A stretch of 64,000 bases of DNA, taken from the NCBI GenBank assembly GCA_029298735.1, contig JANSLP010000026.1:154590-218589 (forward strand). The letters run 5' to 3'. The position numbers and the translations under genes were made by a program. Below, one piece after another: positions 48,648 to 58,436 of the stretch. A model generated the notes under the pieces. That model did no database searches and was not told the origin of the DNA. It saw only the letters and a program-made list of their open reading frames with translations. The first letter of the stretch is position 1. Each line of letters opens with the position of its first letter. The DNA is from Ophiostoma sp. CBS 140.51. Its lineage: Eukaryota > Ascomycota > Sordariomycetes > Ophiostomatales > Ophiostomataceae.

Positions 48648-50452
48648 ATGCTGCCCTACACGAGCGGCCTCGATGCCATCATCATTGGTGCAGGACCGGC
48701 AGGCATTGCCATGGCCTACCGCTTGAAGCATGAGCTCAATTTTCATGACTTTGTCATGTACGAGAAGCTGGACGGTGTAGGCGGCACCTGGAAGGCCAAC
48801 ACCTACCCCGGATGGTAAGTTTTCTCACGACGAGATTAACAAGAACGAAAAGCAATGGAGATAACAACTAACAGATCAGCGGTTGTGACTTGCAATCACA
48901 CCTTTACTCCTTCAGTTTCAACCAAAACCCCAACTGGTCCAAGCAGCTGTGCGAGCAGCCAGAGATTCTCCAGTGTAAGTAAACGAACACCGGTCATCTC
49001 CTTATACATAGACACAGCACCGATCAGATCACTGACAGTCTAGACATGGAGGATACCGTCGACAAGTTTGACATCCGCAAGCATGTGCACACCTCGATCG
49101 AGTGCACTGGCGCAAAGTGGCACAGTGACATTTCCAAGTGGGAGGTGTTTCTGAAGGACATGCAGTCCGGCCTCGAGTACTCGCGCTTTGCCTCCGTCTT
49201 TGTCTCTGCTGTTGGCGCCATCTCGTTCCCGCGCTCCGTAAAATTCCCCGGCATGGAGACGTTCAAGGGTGACATGTTCCACACCGCTCGCTGGGACCAC
49301 TCGGTTTCGTGGGAGAACAAGCGCATTGCCGTCATTGGCAACGGCTGCAGTGCCGCGCAGGTCGTCCCCGCACTGGCCAAGAAGGCCGCCTTCGTCAAGC
49401 AGTATGCTCGCAGTGGCCAGTGGTTCCACGAGCGGCCCAACCGCGACTTCTCATCTGTCGAAAAGTTCCTGTTCCGCTATGTCCCTCTCAAACAGAGGCT
49501 GCTCCGCCTGCGCATCTTCCTTGATGCCGACGAGGAGACCACCACTTACTTCCCCACCCCCAGGGGCGTGCGTGAGCGCAAGAAGAAGGAGAACGAGTCC
49601 AAGGCCTACATCAAGTCTAAGGCACCTGAGAAGTATTGGAACGCCATCATCCCCACCTTCCCCTTGGGATGCAAGCGCCGCATCTTTGACCCTGGCTACC
49701 TCGACTGCCTCCAACGGCCCAATGTCGAGCTGCTTCCGGAGGGCATCCGTGAGATGACGGAAACGGGCATCGTCAGTTCCTCGGGCATCCGCGACGACTT
49801 TGACATTATTGTTCTGGCGACCGGCTTCCAGGTCTCTGAGTTCTTGACGCCCATGGACATTATAGGCGTCGACGGCAAGTCGCTTCACCAGCAGTGGAAG
49901 GAGTGCCGCGGCGCCCAGGCCTACCTGGGCACCCATGTGCACAACTACCCCAACCTCGCCATTCTCTTCGGCCCCAACACCTTCCCTGCCAACAACTCGG
50001 CCCTCTTCGCCTGCGAGACCCAGGCCGACTATGCCCTCAAGTCGCTCTTCAAGCCGCTCGTCGACCGTGTGGCCAATGTCATTGAGGTCAAGCAGACCGT
50101 CGAGGACTATACCACCAATGCCATCCACAAGGAGCTCCAGGCCACCGTTTTCTCGGCCGACTGCTCCAACTGGTACATTGGCAAATTTGGCCGCAACGCT
50201 GCCTCTTGGCCCGGTCTGGCTCGCACCTACTGGATTAGCACGTTCTTCCCCGACTGGTCTGCGTTCAATATGTCTGGCGGCTCGGCCCTGTGGCCCCTGT
50301 ACAAGGTCCGTCGCTGGGTGTACACGGCAAGCGGCCTCACTAAGGCGGTCGTTGCCCTGCTCACTGTTGCTGCCGTGCTCAAGTACAAGCAGCCTGATGC
50401 GGAGATCCCCGGTGTGTCTTACCTGAAGAGCCTGTTTGCAAAGGTGTTCTGA
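48648..50452 (+). CDS. Flavin-containing monooxygenase, Baeyer-Villiger type
   Basis: Exons 48648-48814, 48880-48974 and 49044-50452 give 556 residues. The FAD motif GAGPAG is at 14-19. GGTWKANTYPGC follows and is completed by the first splice. The Baeyer-Villiger fingerprint FxGxxxHxxxW is exact at Phe161, Gly163, His167 and Trp171. The NADPH motif GNGCSA comes next, and a late ATGF motif (ATGFQVSEF) is present. Type I Baeyer-Villiger enzymes use NADPH and O2 to insert oxygen beside a ketone, giving an ester or lactone. A short hydrophobic stretch near the C terminus may associate with membrane. It is unusual next to sugar genes; a secondary-metabolism or detoxification role is an alternative. 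No esterase or lactonase is adjacent. Confidence 0.9.
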
Positions 50453-50862
50453 TCTCCAAAAATTGTCAAAAATGTTTGTTAGATATGCTTTTCGTTATGC
50501 TTTTAGTTAATTTATCTTCACATTTAAGCTGTAAGCTCGCTGTGAGATCAACCAAAGCCACAGAAGAAACGACGAACTTGACATGCTCGAGAAGTGGTAA
50601 TTATCATTATCCTCTTGGTTGGGCATGTGAAATGACTTGTGATGCCTTTGTATGACACTTTAATGTTGGATGGCTCGAAAGCTATCCGATATCCACCACC
50701 AGGATAAAGGTGGTTTATGATAGCAGTCATTATCAAAACACAAAACAGCAATTGCATTCATCTACTGAAGAATTGTTCCCGTGCATTAGGTACAAGAGTA
50801 AATTTCCCCGACGCAGCCTCGTACGAGTATGCAGAAAACTCGATGCCATACGGCGTCTGGGT
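50453..50862. other. Intergenic, convergent 3' ends
   Basis: The 410-bp spacer between convergent genes. It contains only short ORFs and AT-rich 3' flanks. Confidence 0.5.
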
Positions 50863-52254
50863 TTAAGAATCAGTCTCAATACACCATTCCTGGAAGACTT
50901 TTATCATGCGACATACCGGTTGAAGAGAGAAACCCCAATTCAGTGGGACAGGCATCTCGGCCAGGTCATCTCTGCGGAGATCGAGAAAGTAGGATAAAAG
51001 AACACGAACAACTGCCCGATGGGTGATGACCAGCATGTGGTCCTTGCGGCGCTCAATCTCGAGAATCACCGGCCGGAGGCGTTGAGTGAGGTCCAAGTAA
51101 GACTCGCCGCCGAGGCCAGGCCACCGGTACTGCAGCTTGTATTTTCTCCGCGCCTCATACACACTTTTATGCTGTGCAGAAATCTCCTCAAAAGACATCC
51201 CTGCCATGTCGCCGGCATTCAGGTCGTCGAGCATCTTAATTTCGGACTTGCTGAAGTCATCGTCGAAGCCGGCAGCTGTGTCGATTGTTTGCGGCATAGT
51301 CGAAGTCCACACAGAAAACTTGGGACGCTCAGGTTCGCTGGCAGAAGAAGCAACGATGTTGCTGTTTCTCTTTGCTCTCTTTGCTGCCGCGCTCTCCTCC
51401 CACCGCACTCGCTCCGACTTGACGAATTTCGTCATCGCTGCCGCGTATTGTTGTCCGCTACACGTTAATGGCGACGGCCTGCCAATTCGGCCGACACTAT
51501 CGTCAACACTTTCACCGCCACAGAAGATCCATATCTGGCGCTCTGACAGGTTGAAGTTAAGCATGTACTCGACGACTTGCTTGGAGAGAAACTCCTGAAT
51601 CAGGTGTGTATTGATCTTGCGGCCGACGTCAATGACCTGCAGAAACGGAATCTTTTGCTGCTCTTCGGCGGCTCCCAGTGCCACGTACGACTTCTCGTAG
51701 AAAGCAACACGCCGCCGGAAGTCCTGGAGAGCAATCTCGGGATCTTGGGTGCGATAGTCAGGTCCATCGAGTTTCAGTCGGAAGTTGCGCTCAAGGATAT
51801 CGTGGTCGTAGCAGCAGCTTTCAAAAAATAGCACGCCGTCGAGGGTGCCTGTTGTCGCCCAAATGTGATCAAGAATCCGTTTGCGGCGCTGCGGTGTGCT
51901 GTTGGTGGCATCGAGGATGCCGATACGGCTGTCATTGGTTGCATCGCGCCACGCAAGAAGCTCATTGAGCGTCTCCAGCGCCAACTGGTCGCGGATGGAC
52001 ACAAGGTCCGGGTCTGTAGGATTGAAAAAAGCGGCCGAAGAATATTCACGGTCGCCAGTCTTCGACCCGTTTGACCCGGAGTGGTCGGCTATCCGGCGTC
52101 GCTCGCCGACATTGAAAACACGGGTCTCGTACTGCAGCCAGTTGAGATACCGGGCGAGCTTGCGCACAATGTAGCTTTTGCCCCTAGCCGGCAGACCGAT
52201 CATGATAATCACTAACTTTGGGGTCGTATCCATAATTATTTCCGAAGTGGGCAA
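50863..52254 (-). CDS. 6-phosphofructo-2-kinase with degenerate bisphosphatase site
   Basis: Single exon, 463 residues. The N-terminal kinase domain (about 10-235) has an intact P-loop GLPARGKSY (20-28), FNVGERRR, DATNST and the ESCCYD block, so it should make fructose 2,6-bisphosphate from fructose 6-phosphate and ATP. The C-terminal half is a histidine-phosphatase fold, but its catalytic RHG is replaced by Cys245-Gly246-Gly247 (CGGES). The nucleophilic histidine is therefore lost, while the later VITHRAVVR histidine remains. An insertion of about 50 residues (about 290-340) also interrupts this half. Kinase-only variants are known in yeast (Pfk26). It lacks the long N-terminal extension of housekeeping fungal PFK2 proteins. 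Its place among polyol genes suggests that fructose 2,6-bisphosphate rises during growth on the cluster's substrate. Confidence 0.93.
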   Translation of the reverse strand: MPTSEIIMDTTPKLVIIMIGLPARGKSYIVRKLARYLNWLQYETRVFNVGERRRIADHSGSNGSKTGDREYSSAAFFNPTDPDLVSIRDQLALETLNELLAWRDATNDSRIGILDATNSTPQRRKRILDHIWATTGTLDGVLFFESCCYDHDILERNFRLKLDGPDYRTQDPEIALQDFRRRVAFYEKSYVALGAAEEQQKIPFLQVIDVGRKINTHLIQEFLSKQVVEYMLNFNLSERQIWIFCGGESVDDSVGRIGRPSPLTCSGQQYAAAMTKFVKSERVRWEESAAAKRAKRNSNIVASSASEPERPKFSVWTSTMPQTIDTAAGFDDDFSKSEIKMLDDLNAGDMAGMSFEEISAQHKSVYEARRKYKLQYRWPGLGGESYLDLTQRLRPVILEIERRKDHMLVITHRAVVRVLLSYFLDLRRDDLAEMPVPLNWGFSLQPVCRMIKVFQEWCIETDS

Positions 52255-52366
52255 TTTGGACTCATTTTGTGGTGGGTTTCAGGCTCGGCTGTACAATACA
52301 AACACACTCTGTAATAATACGCCGCAGGGATGGCTTACACTATGTAATCCTGGTTCACTTCGTCGC

Positions 52367-52382
52367 CGAATTTTGATTTCCG
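52367..52382. promoter_or_regulatory. Near-match CGA-N10-CCG
   Basis: CGA ATTTTGATTT CCG then A. One half-site base differs, but the core is very close to the 38491 site (AATTTGGTTT). Confidence 0.3.
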
Positions 52383-52461
52383 AGTGGCACATATCGTATG
52401 AGTGGGCCTGCGGGATTGTGTTCCCCATGAGCGTCGGTACATATCCCGGGGAATGGAGACT

Positions 52462-52477
52462 CGGTAATCCTAGGCCG
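52462..52477. promoter_or_regulatory. CGG-N10-CCG site between kinase and aldehyde dehydrogenase genes
   Basis: CGG TAATCCTAGG CCG, 208 bp from the kinase start and about 226 bp from the aldehyde dehydrogenase start. Confidence 0.45.
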
Positions 52478-52702
52478 GCATAGCTTGAACAAAGGCGCTT
52501 GACGAATGCGGAGCTATCCAAAGTTCCTGCTTGAAGCGTCTCCCCATATCGGAACCATGCAGCTATGACAGCCGCAAGTCGGTGCTCATATTATTGACCC
52601 CGTTTCCAGCATTTTCTGGCACCGTGGTATCTGCTACCCTTCTATCGTCAACATCAACAACATAACCATTGATTATCTTCGGAAGCAACATCCAACACAA
52701 CA

Positions 52703-54370
52703 ATGTCTTACCACCAACAGCACATCAGCAGTGTATGTCGGCCTGGCCCATGACCTCCACGAACTTCAGAAGCTAACACCCTCTTAGCTCAAGGACGTCA
52801 GCCTGTTCTCTGGCGAGGCATTTATTGACGGCAAATGGATCAACAAGGAGAAGAAGTTTGACGTCTACGGTACGGCATTTTTTTTTTTTTTTTTTTTTGG
52901 CATGAGCGCACGATCAAAAGGAAAACCAGCTAACAAGACAGAACCGTCGACAAGTACTGTCCTGGGCCAGGTGTCCGACTGCACCCTGGATGATTTCAAA
53001 GCGGCCATCACCAGCGCCGACAAGGCCCAGAAGAGCTTCTTCGCATCCACCACAGGCACCTCGAGAGGCGCGCTGCTGAGAAAATGGAACGACCTCATCC
53101 TAGAGAACATTGACGACTGTGAGTAGCATCAAGCCCCATCACCTTACCCGTTGGAACCAATACTGACGAAAAAGTGGCCACAATCATGTCTCTCGAGAAT
53201 GGCAAGACAATTGCAGAAGCCCGCGGCGAGGTTGCTTACGCCGCCAGTTTCATTGCCTGGTTTGCCGAAGAGGCGACACGCTCCTACGGCGTGACGATTC
53301 CCTCGTCTGTCCCTCACACGACCCTCATGACCATCCGCGAGCCTGTTGGCGTCTGCGCCATAATCACCCCCTGGAACTTCCCCGCCGCCATGATCACCCG
53401 CAAAGTCGGCCCCGCCCTAGCTGCTGGCTGCTCCGTTGTCATCAAGCCGCCCAGCGAGACGCCCTATAGCTGCATTGCTCTGACGAAGCTGGCTCTCCGC
53501 GCTGGTCTTCCCAGCGACCTCATCCAGGTGTGCCCGACCAAGGACCGCAAGGTCGCCACAGAGCTTGCCACGAACCCACTGGTGAAGAAGTTGAGCTTCA
53601 CAGGTTCCACGGGTGTCGGCAAGATGCTTGCGGGTCTTGCTACAGGTACCCTCAAGAAGGTCAGCCTGGAGCTGGGCGGCAACGCGCCCTTTATTGTCTT
53701 TGACGACGCCAACCTGGACCTCGCCGTCGAGGGCGCCATGTTTTGCAAGTTCCGCTGCACGGGCCAGACATGCGTGTGTGCCAACCGCCTCTACGTGCAA
53801 AAGGGCGTTGCCAAGGCCTTTACCGAGAAGCTGGTCAAGGCTGTCCAGAACCTCAAGATGGGTCCCGGCCTCGACCCCGCAACGACCCAGGGCCCTCTGG
53901 TCAACAAGGCCGCCGTGGCCAAGGTGCAGGAGCACGTTACCGACGCCGTTTCCAAGGGCGCCAAGGTTGAGACTGGTGGCAAGGCATCCATTACCACCGG
54001 CTTCTTCTACGACCCAACGGTTCTATCGGGTGTGACGCCGGAGATGGTGGTTAGCAAGGACGAGACGTTTGGACCTCTGGCTCCGGTCTTTGAGTTTGAG
54101 ACCGAAGCCGATGTCATTGCGCTGGCCAACGACACCGAGTTTGGCCTTGCCGGCTACTTCTTCTCGCAGGATATTGCACGTGCGATGCGGGTGGCCCAGG
54201 AACTGCAGGTGGGCATGGTCGGTGTCAATACAGGCAAGATTAGCGCCGCCGAGGCGCCGTTTGGTGGCGTCAAGGAAAGCGGCTACGGCAAGGAGGGCAG
54301 TCTGTATGGCCTGGCCGAGTACCAGAACATCAAGAGCATCACCATTGGCAACCAGAATGCTGGCTTGTAA
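52703..54370 (+). CDS. Aldehyde dehydrogenase, succinate-semialdehyde dehydrogenase type
   Basis: Four exons (52703-52732, 52788-52869, 52942-53118, 53175-54370) give 494 residues, the normal length of NAD(P)+ succinate-semialdehyde dehydrogenases. The catalytic Glu262 (LELGGN) and Cys296 (GQTCVCANR) are present, as are TPWNFP, the FTGSTGVGK cofactor loop and the C-terminal PFGGVKESGYGKEG. Splice sites were set by frame and the conserved INGKW- and LATIMSLENGKT-like blocks. It oxidises a short aldehyde to its acid; within this cluster the substrate could be a sugar-derived semialdehyde rather than succinate semialdehyde. The second intron contains a run of 21 T's. The gene runs in the same direction as the decarboxylating dehydrogenase 378 bp downstream. 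Confidence 0.92.
52878..52898. repeat. Homopolymer T21 inside an intron
   Basis: Twenty-one consecutive T's in the second intron of the aldehyde dehydrogenase gene, close to the donor site. Exact length may be unreliable. Confidence 0.9.
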
Positions 54371-54748
54371 ATTTTTAGATAGATAACTGGAGTCCAAATT
54401 TACAATGTTGACTACGCAATTGACCATACTATGCAGACTCAATCGGTTGAGCCATGCACTATTACATTCAAAAGGGAGTCAATAAATCAAACAACCAAAT
54501 ATTTTCTGCCACCAACAGGTAAGATCGTTAGGCCAGACGATCATGAGAGCTCATACGGTACGTCCTATGCGGGAAATGGTTCCCGCTCATGAAACGGGAC
54601 ACAACATGCAGCTCCATCGAAGATCTCCGATATCGTCCTCTGAAGAGCTACGCTTGAATACTTGACTGATTATCGCTGCTCGGTTCAATGTTATTTGAGC
54701 CAGTATCGGAGACACATTGACACCATTAAAGATCTCCAAGTCGAAAAT
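54371..54748. other. Promoter of the decarboxylating dehydrogenase
   Basis: The 378-bp spacer between two genes on the same strand. It carries the CGG-N10-CCG site at 54570, which is also part of a perfect inverted repeat. Confidence 0.6.
54570..54585. promoter_or_regulatory. CGG-N10-CCG site upstream of the tartrate dehydrogenase-like gene
   Basis: CGG GAAATGGTTC CCG lies inside the perfect inverted repeat GCGGGAA-ATGG-TTCCCGC (54569-54586), about 165 bp upstream of the start. It is the most symmetrical site of the set. Confidence 0.5.
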
Positions 54749-55893
54749 ATGGCAACCACACACAAGATTGCGTCCATTCCTGGCGACGGTATTGGCATTG
54801 AGGTCATTGAGCAGACCGTCCGAGTCCTTCATACGATTGAGGAGCTATTCAAGACGTTCAAGCTCGACATCAACACCCTCGACTGGAGCTCGAAGCGGTT
54901 TCTCGAGACTGGAAAGTACATCCCCGACGATGGTTGGGATGCACTCAAGGGCAGCGATGCCATTCTATTTGGCGCTGTCGGATCTCCAGACGTTCCAGAT
55001 GAGATCTCGCTCTGGGGTCTGATTCTACCCTTGCGCAAGAAGGTAAGACTTCCCACGTTATGGAGAGTTTGCGACATACTGTTGAAATTGAAACCTAACA
55101 CATAACTTAGCTCAACCAATACATCAATATCCGTCCCATCCGCGTCCTCTCCGGCCTGTCATCGCCGCTCAAAAATTGCGCAGAGACCGATCTCGATTGG
55201 GTCATTGTGCGCGAGAACAGCGAGGGTGAGTACGCCGGTCAGGGCGGCACGAGCCACGACGATACCCCGTACACAATTGCCAACGAGGTGGCTGTGTTTA
55301 CACGCGTTGGAATCGAGCGTACCATGCGCTTTGCCTTTGACGTGGCGCGCAGCCGGCCGCGCAAGAAGCTTACAATGGTCACTAAGAGCAATGCGCAGCG
55401 GTACGGCCTCGTGTTGTGGGATAAGGTCTTTTACGAGGTGGCCAAGAAATACCCGGACGTCGAAATTGACAAGATGCTCGTCGATGCCATGACAGTGCGC
55501 ATGGTCCTCAAACCCAAGACGCTGGACACAATCGTGGCTACCAATCTTCACGGCGACATCTTGTCCGATCTGGCAGCAGCTCTAGCGGGCAGCATCGGTG
55601 TCGCTGCCTCCAGCAGCCTCGACCCAACACGCAAGAACCCAAGTCTGTTCGAGCCCATCCATGGAAGTGCCCCGGACATTGCGGGCCAGGGTGTGGCCAA
55701 CCCGATCGGTACATTTTGGAGCGCTGCTGAAATGTTACGCTGGCTCGGAGAGGGCGCTGCTGCCGATCTGCTGATGAAAGCCATTGAGACAGTGACAGCT
55801 TCCGGACTCAAAACAAAGGACCTTGGCGGCACTTGCAACCTCGAACAAGTTACCGATGCTGTCATTTCAGAGCTCAAAAACTCTTACGCTTAA
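54749..55893 (+). CDS. Tartrate/D-malate-type oxidative decarboxylase (isopropylmalate dehydrogenase family)
   Basis: Exons 54749-55042 and 55111-55893 give 358 residues, as for tartrate dehydrogenase/decarboxylase (TtuC) and D-malate dehydrogenase (DmlA). It shows IPGDGIG at the N terminus, the LRKKLNQYINIRPIRV substrate-arginine block rebuilt across the intron, VRENSEGEYAG, and the metal/substrate signature NLHGDILSD. FEPIHGSAPDIAGQGVANP binds the nucleotide. The family oxidises (R)-malate-like hydroxy acids with NAD+ and Mg2+/Mn2+ and then decarboxylates them. It lacks features I would expect of the leucine-pathway isopropylmalate dehydrogenase. In this setting it may handle a sugar-acid or tartrate-type intermediate. 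Confidence 0.9.
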
Positions 55894-56807
55894 GTTACCG
55901 TGCGAAGGATAAAAATAAATAAGTTTACAGACTGTGTACTGAGATAGTCACTAACATCTTTAGAGTGGAAGCACGAAATTAAATAATGACAGTAAAATGA
56001 CCATGCTTTGATCTTTGCACGCACGTTGCATTCTGATTTAGAAATGGTGAGATAATGTACAATGCACTAGTATGGTAGGGGTCTTTCTGTACTCAGTACA
56101 CTTTCTCCCATAGGAGGTAATAGTGTCTGTGTATTTTCCTAGACGACCAATGCCTATCACCCTCACTGAAGCAGATTAAAATTTGCCACTGACATCGCCT
56201 TGGTCTGCCTCACATGTCGTATTCGTGGTGTAAGACTACGGAATTGCAAGGCCGAACTCCACATTCGTGCCCCGGCGTTACTTCGCTTGGACGGGGTACC
56301 CCGGACGAATATTTTCCCCATTGTCATGAGGCCAAGCACACGACAGTCTTCCCCATGAAATTTGCCGTAGGCACCACAGCCTCGCCCCATTATCTCCAAC
56401 ATATGTCCAAACGCCACACGTGATAACACCAAAGGAACTGTCGTTACACGCGTATCTTTTCGTAGCATAGCAATTCTAAGTGACGAGTCATCATCCACGA
56501 TGATCGATTGTAAGAGAGCGCAACAACAAGGCTGCATAGGTATTTTCACGTCACCCGATGACAATAGCGTCGAAATGTCTGATCTGAAGTGAGACTCACG
56601 ATAACGGGATACATTTCCCGAGTCGAGAACGGTGAAAGGCGAAATCCACGGCGATACGAGCGGCGTAATCAGGGGTAAAGATGTGGCCAATGTGTAAATT
56701 TACTGGAACTAGAAGCTAATAATTGAAATTCATTGACAAACTGCCGCGTTGGAATTCTTGGCGGCTTGACTGAGGGCTTTTTCCCACAAAACAAAGGCAC
56801 TCCCAAT
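55894..56807. other. Intergenic, convergent 3' ends
   Basis: About 0.9 kb between the decarboxylase gene and the sugar transporter gene. A 175-codon minus-strand frame (56163-56690) has no recognisable domain. Confidence 0.45.
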
Positions 56808-58436
56808 CTAAACGCGAGAGCGAGACTGGTACTCGGACAGAATGTGTTCGGCGTGAACAGCAGCCACGCGCATAACTTCAGTCTCAGCCTGGCCGGTGCT
56901 ATCACCAAACATGATATCCAGTTCCTCCAGTGTCTTGCCCTTGGTCTCGGGAAGCAAAAAGTAGGCCCACACAACGGCAAGACCGCACATAACGGAGAAG
57001 AACACATAGGTTCCGAAGCCAATGTTCTCAATCATGGGCGGCGTAACAATGCCGACGGTGAAGTTGCAAAGCCAGTTGACACAGATGGCCAGGGCAACAC
57101 CCTTGGCGCGCTTCGAGTTGGGGTACACCTCAGCAGGAAGCAGCCATCCCAGAGGCGAGTAGGAAACACCGTAGGTCATGATAAAAGAAAAAGCCATGGC
57201 CACAGCCGCCCAGCCAGCTGCCGTGTGGGTGATCCATGAGGTATGGTAGACCCCGTCTAGAGACGCAATAATGGTGTAGCAGATGCATGAACCAAGAGCA
57301 CCCCAGATGGCCAGGGGACGGCGACCCAGCCTGTCAATAACGACAAAGCAGATAGCGACGGCAACGAGCTGCAGGCAGTTGAATATACCAGAGAGCGTCA
57401 GGGACATCTCGTCCGACTGGCCAATGGAGCGGAACAGCGTGGGTGCGTAGTAAATGAAGGCATTGATGCCCGAGAACTGCTGGAAGAAGCAAGCACCACA
57501 GGCAACAGCCGTGCGGCGCAGCATCTTGGGGCTGAACAGCTCGAGCCATGTCACCAGCTCCAGCTTGAAGCCTCTCACACCAGGGTGCTCCTTTTCGAGC
57601 ATCATCCGGCCAAACTCGACCTCCGCAATGATGCCCTTGTACTCCTTCTGCACGCGCATATCGTCAGACGATAGACCACGCAGCTTGCAGAGACTCGTCA
57701 TGCACTCGTCGTTGCGGCCAACCAGTGCCAGCCAGCGAGGCGAGTAGGGAAACAGGTGGATACCAACACCAAGAAGGGTGGCACACACCATTTGCAGGCC
57801 GAGAGGGAGACGGAAGGAGACATTGCTCTGGATGTGGCGTGTGCCATATGTGATCCAAAAGGAGATGACAACGCCGGAGACAATCGAGATGGACTCAAGC
57901 ACAAGAAGCGTGCCTCGGAGATTGGGTGGAGAGATCTCAGATATGTACAGCGGCGCGCCCATGGCGAGCGTGCCCACACCAATGCCACCGATAGCACGGC
58001 CAGCCACGAGAAGAGCGTAGCTATTGGCGGACGTCTGCATAATGGCACCGATGTTGAAAACGACAACAACCACGGTCAGAGCCCACTTGCGAGAGATCCT
58101 ATCGGCCAGGTAGGGCATGAAGATACAGCCAATAAAGGCGCCGAGCAACAGCATGGCTGTCATGAAACTTGAGCCAAACGCAGTCCGGCAGCGTGGGAAA
58201 GTGTTGAGGAACTGCTCCATGACGTTGATAACGGAGATAACGCCCTGGTCGTAGCCAAAAGAAAAGCCGCCAAGCGACGCAAGAAAAGCAGCACCAAAGA
58301 CATAAGAGTTGCCAATGAGGCCACGCAGACCCGCTGGTCCATACGCGACGTCCTCAGCAAAGACGTCAACGATCGCATCCTCGTGCTCCGACATGGCGAG
58401 GCCGCTCTCCTTGGTCGGTGTTGTGTCACTGGCCAT
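56808..58436 (-). CDS. Sugar transporter, MFS (hexose/polyol porter family)
   Basis: Single exon, 542 residues, twelve predicted membrane segments. Family signatures are GGFSFGYDQGVIS in helix 1, DRISRKWAL, GRAIGGIGVG with LYISEISPP, a QQFSGINAFIYYAP motif in helix 7, DRLGRRPL, and PETKGKTLEELD after helix 12. These mark the proton-coupled or facilitative fungal sugar porters that move hexoses, pentoses, polyols or quinate across the plasma membrane. I placed the start at 58436, where the acidic N terminus begins. An in-frame extension to 58547 looks like leader. It closes the cluster on the right and would supply its substrate. Confidence 0.93.
   Translation of the reverse strand: MASDTTPTKESGLAMSEHEDAIVDVFAEDVAYGPAGLRGLIGNSYVFGAAFLASLGGFSFGYDQGVISVINVMEQFLNTFPRCRTAFGSSFMTAMLLLGAFIGCIFMPYLADRISRKWALTVVVVVFNIGAIMQTSANSYALLVAGRAIGGIGVGTLAMGAPLYISEISPPNLRGTLLVLESISIVSGVVISFWITYGTRHIQSNVSFRLPLGLQMVCATLLGVGIHLFPYSPRWLALVGRNDECMTSLCKLRGLSSDDMRVQKEYKGIIAEVEFGRMMLEKEHPGVRGFKLELVTWLELFSPKMLRRTAVACGACFFQQFSGINAFIYYAPTLFRSIGQSDEMSLTLSGIFNCLQLVAVAICFVVIDRLGRRPLAIWGALGSCICYTIIASLDGVYHTSWITHTAAGWAAVAMAFSFIMTYGVSYSPLGWLLPAEVYPNSKRAKGVALAICVNWLCNFTVGIVTPPMIENIGFGTYVFFSVMCGLAVVWAYFLLPETKGKTLEELDIMFGDSTGQAETEVMRVAAVHAEHILSEYQSRSRV

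Larger units (their letters stand above)
52255..52702. other. Divergent promoter, phosphofructo-2-kinase and aldehyde dehydrogenase genes
   Basis: The 448-bp shared spacer contains an exact CGG-N10-CCG site at 52462 and two near-matches at 52367 (CGA-N10-CCG) and 52411 (CGG-N10-CCC). Confidence 0.6.
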
